From Acidobacteriota bacterium (lineage in GTDB: Bacteria; Acidobacteriota; Terriglobia; Terriglobales; Acidobacteriaceae): a DNA stretch of 40,427 nucleotides. Made by a program: the position numbers and the translations under genes. The notes under the pieces are model-generated. The model had not been told where the DNA came from. It made no database searches and was given only the letters and a program-made list of their open reading frames with translations. Below are positions 33,656 to 40,427 of this stretch, piece by piece. Numbering within the stretch: the stretch's first letter is position 1; each line of letters opens with the position of its first letter. Location: assembly GCA_028876335.1 (NCBI GenBank), contig JAGWSG010000073.1:1-40427 (forward strand). The letters are read 5' to 3'.

Positions 33656-34285
33656 TTAGAACGTAATGCTCAAGGTAACTCCCGGACGACCTGGATACCT
33701 GCGGTTGTAGAGGTAGTAGCCTCCGTTGTCGTAACCCACATACATGTCGTCATTGTGTTCCCAGTCTGATCCCCAATACTCCGGATAGGGCTCCATCAGT
33801 TCCAGCCAATAACCCCCATATCGGAAGCGTGACTGTCCACCATATCCGCTGTAAAGCGCACTGGACATGTGAAAGCTGTGGCCCCTGCCGAACCGTCGAT
33901 TGAATTGGCGCTCAGGAATGCGGTATCCATCGTAGCCGCCGCGCTGCTCCCAGCTCCGGTGCTGTCTGTCAAAATTGCGGGCCCGCTGTTGCTGTCCCTC
34001 TCCGCGCTGACGACGATAGTCATTCCACTGTCCGCGCGTATCGTCGCGCCGCTGGCGTTGTTGAGCTTGCTCCGCCTGCCTGTGATCGCCGCGCGCTGGC
34101 TGCTGCATTTGCTCGTGTTGCCTTTGCCCGCGGTCCTGTTGTGCGCGGTCATTTGCCTGCTGTTGATGCTGGTCCTGTTTGTCTTTGTTCTCGTGCTTGT
34201 CATCCTGCTGCGCAAAACCAATTGAGCCGGCTCCAATCAACATCACCGCAATCATGGCCGTGTGGATAATTCTTGAATTCCTCAT
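33656..34285 (-). CDS. Exported Gln/Arg-rich protein, paralogue of the gene at 32690
   Basis: 209 residues from the ATG at 34285 (GAGGAAC upstream); the 54 residues further upstream in frame have no start signal. A Sec signal peptide (IIHTAMIAVMLIGAGSIGFA) is followed by a very hydrophilic, low-complexity region, about 28-110, of Gln, His, Arg, Asp and Lys with no hydrophobic residues to speak of, likely disordered. The C-terminal domain of about 95 residues matches the neighbour at 32690: SWEQRGGYDGYRIPERQF, FGRGHSFHM, YPEYWGSDW, DDMYVGYDNGGYYLY, YPGRPGVTLSI. A tandem duplication with diverged linkers is the simplest account. Function unknown, periplasmic or extracellular. Confidence 0.85.
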   Translation of the reverse strand: MRNSRIIHTAMIAVMLIGAGSIGFAQQDDKHENKDKQDQHQQQANDRAQQDRGQRQHEQMQQPARGDHRQAEQAQQRQRRDDTRGQWNDYRRQRGEGQQQRARNFDRQHRSWEQRGGYDGYRIPERQFNRRFGRGHSFHMSSALYSGYGGQSRFRYGGYWLELMEPYPEYWGSDWEHNDDMYVGYDNGGYYLYNRRYPGRPGVTLSITF

Positions 34286-34409
34286 CCGTAGTTCCTCTGT
34301 TCCAATTTCGTTTTCGTTGACGCCGCTCGGCCTCTTGCCACAAATGGCGTCATATTTCTTTCGAGAATGCAGTCGCTTTGCAATCCAATGGGCTGGATTT
34401 CGCTCCTGC

Positions 34410-34556
34410 TTAAACCCTCTGCCGTCCTGATAGCAGGTTGAAGACAAGCACCACCAGAGCGACTACGAGCAGCAGGTGAATCAATCCACCCGCAATATGA
34501 AAGTGGAAGCCCAGAGCCCATAGCAAAACAATCACAACAAATACGGTCCAAAGCAT
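34410..34556 (-). CDS. lmo0937-family (DUF5670-like) small membrane protein
   Basis: A 48-residue protein, MLWTVFVVIVLLWALGFHFH then IAGGLIHLLLVVALVVLVF and a short basic end (GRQRV). Two hydrophobic helices are joined at a Gly-Gly turn. This is the pattern of the lmo0937 family, found in many bacteria and often induced by envelope or general stress; function unknown. GAGGAG lies 6 bp before the ATG. It is on the same strand as, and 38 bp after, the SYLF gene, so probably belongs to its operon. Confidence 0.88.
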   Translation of the reverse strand: MLWTVFVVIVLLWALGFHFHIAGGLIHLLLVVALVVLVFNLLSGRQRV

Positions 34557-34594
34557 GACGTTCTCCTCTCAGCCCCTGTTTTCAGGGTCTGCCT

Positions 34595-35290
34595 TTAGCG
34601 GCTTCCTTCCGCCACGGACTGAGCCTTGGCGTCGCGGATCGAGTCAAGAAATGCGCGCGCCGCAGGCGGCGTTGCCACTTTCCCTGAAAGCACCGCGCGA
34701 GACGAAACATGGCGGCCGTAAATTGCTTTCATAGAGTCATTGTCCCGGCGAACGGATGCTCCCGTCAGCGCGATTCCTGCAAAGGCGCCGCGTGCGCGCG
34801 AGTAAGTCAGGATCTCCGTTTCCAGTTTCCAGTTGGTGTTCGCTGATGCGTGTCGGCCAACCGGGCCCGCCGCTGCTGAAGCATCGCCGCCAATCTTGAA
34901 GCCACTCGAGATCAACTGCTGCATCCCTTGTTCGTTCTGGATGATCATCACCAGGTCAACGCCCTCAACACCAATCTGCAAGCCCCAGCTTCCACCGGTA
35001 ATCGCAAAGAACGCAGGCGCGCTCCAGCCATGATCCGTGCGGCATGTGGCCACTCCGCGGCCGTTCTGCGCGCCAAAGATAAATCCACCCTTCAACAGGT
35101 GTGGTACCACTGCAATGCACCTGGCATGCTCCATCACTTCTTCCGGTATGCCGTTGTCTGGCGCCGCCATAATCTCTTTCATCACTCTGCCCGCATGATC
35201 CAATCGGTCTATCGTCGCTGCGCGATCTGAATTTGCCCACACTGGGGAAGCCAAACTGAGCAATGCAACGCAAATAATAAGTTTCTTCAC
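34595..35290 (-). CDS. SYLF (YSC84)-domain lipid-binding protein
   Basis: About 231 residues. The GTG at 35290 has AAGG 8 bp upstream and gives a compact signal peptide (KKLIICVALLSLASPVWA); an ATG at 35329 is an alternative with a longer N-terminus. The mature protein is the SYLF domain: IPEEVMEHARCIAVVPHL near 45, KGGFIFGAQNGRGVATCR, SAPAFFAITGGSWGLQIG, a conserved DLVMIIQNEQGMQQL helix, and RGAFAGIALTGASVR toward the end. SYLF proteins bind phosphoinositides in eukaryotes; bacterial exported members are of unknown role, probably at the envelope. Two small envelope-type genes follow on the same strand. Confidence 0.9.
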   Translation of the reverse strand: MKKLIICVALLSLASPVWANSDRAATIDRLDHAGRVMKEIMAAPDNGIPEEVMEHARCIAVVPHLLKGGFIFGAQNGRGVATCRTDHGWSAPAFFAITGGSWGLQIGVEGVDLVMIIQNEQGMQQLISSGFKIGGDASAAAGPVGRHASANTNWKLETEILTYSRARGAFAGIALTGASVRRDNDSMKAIYGRHVSSRAVLSGKVATPPAARAFLDSIRDAKAQSVAEGSR

Positions 35291-35590
35291 CAAATACACC
35301 TTTTTCTGTCTCTGCACCGTACTCTTCATCCAATCCACCACCGCAGCGCATGAGGCAATTCCCACGTTATTGAATTGCGGGCCCGGTGTCTGAGCAATCA
35401 AGCTCACCACCCCTCAACGCCGCCAACTTGGCGCAGTCTGGGCTGAATCAGCCGCCTCTCGCGCCGCGTCGGGCGTATAGTCATCTGTAGCAACGGCGCA
35501 CACTTTCTGGCGCGGCCGATGCGAGGGTCGTACATCAACAAACCACCCCATTCCCCCCGGTCTGTAAGAAAAACCCCCGCGGGTCCGCGC
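35291..35590 (+). promoter_or_regulatory. Divergent gap between SYLF and Crp/Fnr genes
   Basis: 300 bp. A TATAGT box at 35476-35481 is a possible -10 for the Crp/Fnr gene, with no good -35. No Crp-type TGTGA-N6-TCACA palindrome was found, so autoregulation cannot be claimed from sequence. Confidence 0.3.
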
Positions 35591-36304
35591 ATGCCTGCAC
35601 CCTCATCCAAGACTCGCGTTCCCAGGGCCAGCTCGAAGGCATTCGTTGCTTTTCCTGAACCGGCAGCCCCCATCGATCCGGCCTACTTGCTCGCGCGGCT
35701 TGCTTCCGGCAAATCCCGCCGCGAGTACCAGCCAAATGAAACAGTCTTCGCGCAAGGGGATGCAGCCGACGCCATCTTTTACATTGAGAGCGGCAAAATC
35801 AAACTCACCGTGGTTTCCAAAAGCGGCAAAGAGGCAGTCATTGCCCACCTTGCCGAGGCAAATTTCTTTGGTGAGGGTTGCCTCGCGGGTCAGCCGCTGC
35901 GCATGGCCACGGCCAGCACAATGCAGAAGGCCCGCATCCTGCGCATCGAGAAGAGCGCCATGAGCGGCATCCTTCAAAGTGAGCCCGGTTTCGCTGCGCA
36001 GTTCCTCCTGCACATGCTCTCCCGCAACATCCGCATGGAGGCCGACCTCATCGACCACCTCTTCAACTCCAGCGAAAAACGCCTCGCTCGCCTACTGCTG
36101 CTTATGGCCAATTTCGGCCAGGATTCCAAACCCATCCCCGTCATCGCCAAAATCAGTCAGGAGGCACTGGCTGAAATGATTGGCACCACACGCTCCCGTG
36201 TCAGTTTCTTCCTTAATAGGTTCCGCGAGCTCGGCTTCATCGATTACAGCTCGACCGGGATGAGCGTAAACAGCTCGCTCGTCAGTGTCGTGCTCCACGA
36301 CTGA
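35591..36304 (+). CDS. Crp/Fnr-family transcriptional regulator
   Basis: 237 residues from the ATG at 35591; an in-frame ATG at 35519 would add 24 basic, non-homologous residues, and neither start has a clear ribosome-binding site. A cyclic-nucleotide-binding beta-roll spans about 30-140 (VFAQGDAADAIFYIESGKIK, then GEGCLAGQ), then the long dimer helix, and a winged-helix HTH at about 185-215 (SQEALAEMIGTTRSRVSFFL). The four cysteines of FNR are missing, so it is not an Fe-S oxygen sensor. The effector is unknown. It is divergent from the SYLF gene, which it may control. Confidence 0.9.
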   Translation: MPAPSSKTRVPRASSKAFVAFPEPAAPIDPAYLLARLASGKSRREYQPNETVFAQGDAADAIFYIESGKIKLTVVSKSGKEAVIAHLAEANFFGEGCLAGQPLRMATASTMQKARILRIEKSAMSGILQSEPGFAAQFLLHMLSRNIRMEADLIDHLFNSSEKRLARLLLLMANFGQDSKPIPVIAKISQEALAEMIGTTRSRVSFFLNRFRELGFIDYSSTGMSVNSSLVSVVLHD

Positions 36305-36377
36305 CCTGATCCCCGGCCCCTGACTACTATCACAATCCCATGTAACAATGAACCCATCCCCGCGCCCGGAGGTCTCC

Positions 36378-37040
36378 ATGCCGACTCCCTCGCAACCCGC
36401 ACGGCGCAGCCTCTCCTCCGTCCTTGTCTCGCTCGCGCTCCACGGTGCGCTCGTCGCGCTGGCCTTCGTCGTTGTCCGTATTCACCCGACTCGTGTTGCC
36501 CAACCTGCCGCGCCTCAGAAATACGACCTGCTTGAAATTGCCGGTGGCGCGCACGCCATTCCCGTCCCGCTGCCAAAGGCGGACTTTGCTGCCAAGAATC
36601 CCCGCCCCACGCCTGAAATGTCAGCTTCGCGCAAATCCATTGTGCCCACCACGGTTGCGCAGAAGACGACTGCCGGCGGAGGCACGCCGCCCGACCCGCA
36701 TCACGGCGATGGCACCGGCCCCGCCGCTCGCGGCAGCGGCAGTGATGCGCACACCGTCATTCCAACGTTTCCTGTCTTCTCTCCGCGCCCGCCGATCTCT
36801 GACCGCGCGCTTCTGCCTGCCACCGAATCCAAGATCATCGTCAATGTCGATGTCGATGCCTCCGGCAACGTCACCCGGGAAACACTTGTGCAGGGAATCA
36901 GCGACCCGCTCAACAAGCTGGTCCTCGACATCGTTCCCACCTGGCGCTTCCAGCCCGCAACCGTCGATGGCAAACCCGTTGCCTCCACCGCCGAGCTCGT
37001 CTTCCCCTTCGACCAGCACTACCCCATCACCGCGACTTAA
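36378..37040 (+). CDS. TonB-family energy transducer
   Basis: 220 residues from the ATG at 36378 (GGAGG 5 bp upstream). A single N-terminal membrane anchor (VLVSLALHGALVALAFVVV) is followed by a proline- and glycine-rich periplasmic spacer, about 45-140. The C-terminal TonB-like domain (about 150-215) contains IIVNVDVDASGNVTRETLV and WRFQPATVDGKPVASTAELV. TonB proteins pass energy from ExbB-ExbD to outer-membrane receptors. exbB and exbD are not next to it, and the receptor at 11751 is 23 kb away, so its partner is unknown. Confidence 0.88.
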   Translation: MPTPSQPARRSLSSVLVSLALHGALVALAFVVVRIHPTRVAQPAAPQKYDLLEIAGGAHAIPVPLPKADFAAKNPRPTPEMSASRKSIVPTTVAQKTTAGGGTPPDPHHGDGTGPAARGSGSDAHTVIPTFPVFSPRPPISDRALLPATESKIIVNVDVDASGNVTRETLVQGISDPLNKLVLDIVPTWRFQPATVDGKPVASTAELVFPFDQHYPITAT

Positions 37041-37341
37041 ATCTCTCCCGGTCCAGTCAGCTTGGTGACCCCAGGTTCCTGTAGTCGGAAGATGGATCGA
37101 ATGCCAAAAATCCACTACTTTTGCACCTTTCCAGCTTCTCGTGGTCTATCCGTACGCAAAGGACTACAAATTCCTGGCCAATTCGCGATTCCACAAATGG
37201 GCGCTCAAAACGGCCACAAAACCCTCACCTTTTCAAGTCGGTTTGGCCAGCTTTTGCGCAACTTTCGGCATGCCCTTCAGGGATCTACCGGCCTTCTGCA
37301 AACAAACCGTGAGCGTTCGGCGTACCGCAGAGAACTGATCC
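37041..37341. other. Gap with nothing recognised
   Basis: About 300 bp of somewhat lower GC. Short open frames exist (e.g. 37141-37338), but none has a ribosome-binding site or recognisable protein features. No terminator was seen after the TonB gene. Confidence 0.4.
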
Positions 37342-37965
37342 TTACTGTCTCTTCCCCGAGTCCTGCATTGCGCACACCGCTTCGTATTCGCTCTTGTCCG
37401 CGTAGTGCAGCGTCACCGTCGCGCGGTCAATGAACGGCCCTGTGTTCAGTTTGATCCCCTGCTCATTGGGTCGGTCCATGACCAGCTCCTGTCCGTGCCA
37501 CATCCCCGCCAGATCGAAGAATCCGCGATGCGGGTAGCTGAACCTGAAGTACCCCGGCCATTCCAGCAGCCTGAAGCTGAAGAGGCTTTGGTCTGCGTGC
37601 AGGTAACCGCCATACATGGTTCCACTTATGTCCATTCGCTCTGTCTTTCCCGGCGCGATGCACAGCCATCCCGTACCCCTTAGATTGGCGCTCCATCCCT
37701 TGCCCTCGCGTCTCCCGCCGCTGTGCCTGCGTGGCTCACCCGGCCAGAATGTCACGTAAAGGGGATAGCTCTTTCCGTCCTTTGCCAGCACCGTTCCCGT
37801 GCCGTGCCAATAAAGAAAGGGAGTTGAGCGTCCGCCGATATGCAATGCCCACGGATTCAGTGCAATGGTGAACAGCCAGACAGCTGCCAAAGCCACCGTT
37901 CCCCATAGAACTAGCTTGATAAGACAGCCAGTTAGTAACCCAAAACAGCCCTTTCGAGCGCTCAT
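37342..37965 (-). CDS. Hypothetical membrane-anchored protein
   Basis: A 207-residue protein. The ATG follows GAGGGCGC. One N-terminal hydrophobic helix (about 10-35, LLTGCLIKLVLWGTVALAAV) is followed by a 165-residue outer domain rich in Gly, Trp and Tyr with several beta-strand-like stretches (SYPLYVTFWPGEP, GTGWLCIAPGKTERMDISGT, LLEWPGYFRFSYPHRG). No known motif was recognised. The anchor and composition suggest a periplasmic, beta-rich domain. Function unknown. Confidence 0.75.
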   Translation of the reverse strand: MSARKGCFGLLTGCLIKLVLWGTVALAAVWLFTIALNPWALHIGGRSTPFLYWHGTGTVLAKDGKSYPLYVTFWPGEPRRHSGGRREGKGWSANLRGTGWLCIAPGKTERMDISGTMYGGYLHADQSLFSFRLLEWPGYFRFSYPHRGFFDLAGMWHGQELVMDRPNEQGIKLNTGPFIDRATVTLHYADKSEYEAVCAMQDSGKRQ

Positions 37966-38371
37966 GCGCCCTCATTTCCCGGCTTCGGACGAGCTGAGCC
38001 GCTCCATTATGGTGTCTAACACATTGCTATTCATAGGGTTGTGAATAGCATCCCACAAAAGTGGGTGAAATAGGCACCTATGAGTCCTATATGGCACTGT
38101 TGGTGACAAGATTAGGAATCTCGTTTCTGGCACTAACTTGCGACCTTCGATGAATTCCCCTTTTTCCGGGATTGTCCGAATATTGGACATGCCAGTCACC
38201 CCGTGGTGTGCTTCGATGAGTGATTCGTAAGCGGGCCGGACGGGATCTGAGCTCAAAAGCGTACGTTGTACCAGAACTTTCGTGGTCTGCATCGGTGAGG
38301 GACCGGTGGGCGGGCCGGACGAAAGTGGGTCTGGGCGCGTACGCCGATGAGCATAGTTCCCGGAGGATGCC
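37966..38371 (+). promoter_or_regulatory. Upstream region of the Tad genes
   Basis: A 406-bp gap. It has two hairpins close together: a 9-bp stem TGCTATTCA/TGAATAGCA (38026-38034 with 38043-38051) and CCCAC-AAAA-GTGGG (38053-38066). The rest should hold the promoter of the pilus operon. A 162-codon frame on the minus strand runs across it into the TadG-like gene but has no support. No sigma-54 site with correct spacing was found. Confidence 0.4.
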
Positions 38372-39574
38372 GTGAAATTTTGGAAACGCGAAGAAGGCAA
38401 CATACTAGTTCTCACATCGCTGACGATGATGTGCATATTCGGATTCGTCGGCCTTGCCAACGACGTGGGCGTCCTCTATTGGAACAAGCGGAAAATCCAA
38501 TCCGCTGCCGATTCTGCTGCCGTTGCCGGCGCCACGGAGCTTAACTACGTGGCCGTCGATAACTCCTCGGTTGCTGCAGCCGCCAAGGCCGCAGCGGCGC
38601 AGAACGGCTTTACTGACGGCCAGGACGGCGTCACTGTCACCGTAAACAACGGTCCAAGCATTGGTCCGCACGCTGGAAACTCTCACTACATCGAGGTCAT
38701 CGTCCAGCGCCAGGCTCCCACCTTCTTTCTCCGCCTATTTGGCGACAACTATGTCACCGTTTCGGCCCGCGCTGTAGCGGGATTTGGCGGCGGACAGGGC
38801 TGCATTTTTGCCCTCAGCCCAACAGGAACCGCAATCTCCGTCTCCGGCGGCGCAGCTATTTCGTCGGATAAATGTCAGATATTCGATAATTCGAGCGATC
38901 AAAATGCATTGACGGTCTCTTCGAATGCGACCCTGACGGCGAAGCAAATTGGTGTCGTGGGTGGATACTCGGAGTCGATGCCGGGAAGCATCACTCCGAA
39001 TCCAGTAACTGGAATCGTCGCAGCCACCGACCCTCTGGCCTATTTGCAGCCTCCAACGATTCCAAGTGCCTGCGCTGCAAAGTTAAATCTCAACGGATCG
39101 GGCTCCACCACCTTGAGTCCGGGATGCTACACCGACATCTCATACTCAGGCAGCGGCAACCTGACATTCCAGCCAGGGACTTACATTTTCACCGGGAATG
39201 TGAACCTGAATGGCTCCGGCGACATTAACGGAAGTGGAGTGACTTTTTATGTGGGGCCTTCGGGCGGGATTAACGCCACGAATGGAGTGCTGAACTTGAG
39301 CGCGCCCACCTCCGGGACCTATGACGACATTCTTCTCTACCAAGACCGGGCGAATACCAACAATATTGTGTTTTCTGGTCAGAGTGGATCGACGCTGGAA
39401 GGTATCTTCTATGCGCCAGATGCATCTCTCTCTTTCACAGGAAATGCAACCGGCACACAGTACAACATTTCGCTGGTTGCGAACACGGTTTCACTCAGCG
39501 GCCAGGCGGTTCTGCAGAACTATTCGCTGGTAAATGGTTCGTCCCCGCTTGGAGCTCCCGAACTGGTGGAGTAA
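38372..39574 (+). CDS. TadG-like pilus assembly protein
   Basis: 400 residues. The GTG start follows GGAGG by 6 bp. The N-terminal TadE/G-type membrane segment (EEGNILVLTSLTMMCIFGFV) precedes LANDVGVLYWNKRKIQSAADSAAVAGA, the classic TadG/TadE signature. The rest is exported and Gly/Ser/Thr/Asn-rich. From about residue 150 it has repeated short strands with GSG turns (e.g. SGSGNLTFQPGTYIFTGNVN, NLNGSGDINGSGVTFYVGP), suggesting a beta-helix or bactofilin-like solenoid. It probably takes part in Flp/Tad pilus assembly or surface display and is first of an operon with the TadE genes. Confidence 0.88.
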   Translation: MKFWKREEGNILVLTSLTMMCIFGFVGLANDVGVLYWNKRKIQSAADSAAVAGATELNYVAVDNSSVAAAAKAAAAQNGFTDGQDGVTVTVNNGPSIGPHAGNSHYIEVIVQRQAPTFFLRLFGDNYVTVSARAVAGFGGGQGCIFALSPTGTAISVSGGAAISSDKCQIFDNSSDQNALTVSSNATLTAKQIGVVGGYSESMPGSITPNPVTGIVAATDPLAYLQPPTIPSACAAKLNLNGSGSTTLSPGCYTDISYSGSGNLTFQPGTYIFTGNVNLNGSGDINGSGVTFYVGPSGGINATNGVLNLSAPTSGTYDDILLYQDRANTNNIVFSGQSGSTLEGIFYAPDASLSFTGNATGTQYNISLVANTVSLSGQAVLQNYSLVNGSSPLGAPELVE

Positions 39575-39577
39575 ATC

Positions 39578-40084
39578 ATGACATGGCGAAATCTATTGAA
39601 CAACGCTTCTTCGCGACAATTTGGCAAGTGCGATAGCGAACTCGGCCAGAGCCTGATCGAACTTTCTCTCGTTCTGCCGGTGCTGTTTGCCATTCTGATC
39701 GGCATTGTGGAACTTGGCCGGATGGCCTATGTGGCGATTGAAGTGTCCAATGCTGCCAATGCTGGTGCGCTTTACGGCTCTCAGAATCTGTTTACAGCCG
39801 TGGATTCGACAGGAATGCAGAACGCTGCAATTAACGATGCTGCCGACATGGCCAGGTGGACCGGCAATCCTGTTACAGCGACCGCGGCTCAGTCATGCAC
39901 TTGTACGGATGGAACAGTGATTACCTGCAGCAATGCGGGCAGCAAGTGCATCACCCCTGCGCGTATTCAGATGAATGTCCAGGTCAATACGCAAGCCACG
40001 GTCAATCTGCTTTTCGTTTATCACGATGGAAGGCCGATGAACTACAAGCTGTATGGCCAAGCCATCATGAGGGTAGCTCAATGA
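39578..40084 (+). CDS. TadE-family pilus protein
   Basis: A 168-residue pseudopilin-like protein. GGAG lies 6 bp before the ATG, 3 bp after the TadG-like stop. The short basic N-terminus is followed by the TadE hallmark GQSLIELSLVLPVLFAILIG, with the conserved Glu at position 5 of the processed helix, then IVELGRMAYVAIEVSNAANAGA. The C-terminal half has four cysteines (CTCTDGTVITC and SKC), possibly disulfide-bonded outside the cell. It overlaps the next gene by ATGA. Confidence 0.9.
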   Translation: MTWRNLLNNASSRQFGKCDSELGQSLIELSLVLPVLFAILIGIVELGRMAYVAIEVSNAANAGALYGSQNLFTAVDSTGMQNAAINDAADMARWTGNPVTATAAQSCTCTDGTVITCSNAGSKCITPARIQMNVQVNTQATVNLLFVYHDGRPMNYKLYGQAIMRVAQ

Positions 40085-40427
40085 CGAGACAATTTTTTGG
40101 TATGGAAAGTTTCCGCAAGTTAGCCGAGAAGAGCCGGTCATTTTTCCTACACGGCAAAACTCGTCTTTTCAAAGATGACTGTGGCTCGGTTCTTGTGGAG
40201 TTTGCTCTCAGCGCGTGTATGCTTCTGCTCCTTGAGATTGGGCTCTTCCATCTTTGCATTGCCATCTATTCGTACGGATTCGTGTCTGATGCCGCGCGTG
40301 AGGCGACGCGTTATGCAATGGTGCGAGGACTAACACTTTCCATCGACTGCACGCAACCGGAATATGCTGACTGCATTGCCCAGACCAGTGACATTCAGTC
40401 ATATATCCGGGGGCTTTCGCTGCCGGG
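40081..40427 (+). CDS. TadE-like protein (truncated by the window end)
   Basis: It starts at an ATG overlapping the stop of the preceding gene (ATGA) and runs off the right edge without a stop after about 115 codons. It has a long basic N-terminus (about 35 residues), then CGSVLVEFALSACMLLLLEIG and a second hydrophobic stretch, IAIYSYGFVSDAAREATRYA, with the TadE-type conserved Ala-rich end. A cysteine pair (CTQPEYADC) follows. Together with the two preceding genes it forms a minor-pseudopilin operon of the Tad type. Confidence 0.85.
   Translation, partial: MTRQFFGMESFRKLAEKSRSFFLHGKTRLFKDDCGSVLVEFALSACMLLLLEIGLFHLCIAIYSYGFVSDAAREATRYAMVRGLTLSIDCTQPEYADCIAQTSDIQSYIRGLSLP

Noticed and set aside
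38129-38142. TGGCAC-N4-TTGC, resembling a sigma-54 promoter upstream of the Tad genes
   Set aside because: The GG to GC distance is one base short of the strict -24/-12 spacing, and no enhancer-binding protein gene is nearby.
37972-38460. 162-codon frame on the minus strand
   Set aside because: It overlaps the start of the TadG-like gene, has no ribosome-binding site, and its product has no recognisable features.
1-40427. tRNA/rRNA genes, CRISPR arrays, insertion sequences
   Set aside because: No T-loop GGTTCGAATCC-type motif in a cloverleaf context, no regular short repeats with spacers, and no transposase reading frame were seen.

Overview
The window looks like chromosomal DNA of an Acidobacteriota member (Terriglobia/Acidobacteriaceae type). 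It is GC-rich. It carries a MacB-like duplicated orphan permease (the 'ADOP' type expanded in this phylum), an FN3 lipoprotein, a TadE/TadG locus and a DUF6766 protein, and its intergenic spacers hold imperfect hairpin-rich repeats. No rRNA, tRNA, CRISPR array, IS transposase or prophage block was recognised. Taxonomy is inferred from gene types only.

Layout. 0-2.3 kb: a repeat-rich accessory patch with two fragments of the 3' end of the neighbouring MFS gene and a GNAT toxin / RHH antitoxin pair. 2.1-9.1 kb: MFS transporter, orphan ABC permease, FN3 lipoprotein, FAH-family hydrolase, DUF6766 membrane protein. 9.2-14.1 kb: transaldolase, an unknown protein, a VOC protein, and a BtuB-like TonB-dependent receptor divergent from a MarR regulator around a palindromic operator. 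14.3-18.8 kb: ABM-like protein, recA, a membrane-anchored MutS-like ATPase, coaD, a holin-like small protein. 18.9-24.2 kb: hyuA-hyuB (ATGA overlap) divergent from an MFS transporter, which suggests uptake and ATP-dependent opening of a hydantoin or oxoproline-type ring. 24.2-32.7 kb: class I aminotransferase, M50 protease with zinc ribbons, mannose-1-phosphate guanylyltransferase plus phosphomannomutase/phosphoglucomutase (GDP-mannose supply), a cobalamin-domain radical SAM enzyme, and alaC preceded by an alanine-rich short ORF. 32.7-38 kb: two paralogous exported proteins of unknown function, an lmo0937-type 48-aa membrane protein, a SYLF protein, a Crp/Fnr regulator, a TonB-like protein and an unknown membrane protein. 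38.4 kb to the end: TadG-like, TadE and a truncated second TadE-like gene.

Large-scale structure. Left of about 14.1 kb the + strand is G-rich whatever the gene orientation; right of about 14.37 kb it is C-rich, again whatever the orientation. The flip falls in a 257-bp intergenic gap and has the sign expected for converging replication forks (terminus side), or for an inversion or assembly junction.

Most interesting leads: the abrupt strand-composition flip; the alanine-rich, possibly leaderless, short ORF upstream of alaC; two hairpin repeat families with compensatory stem changes inside this one window; the tails of lost MFS paralogues flanking a toxin-antitoxin module; and the paralogous exported proteins clustered with envelope-stress-type genes.
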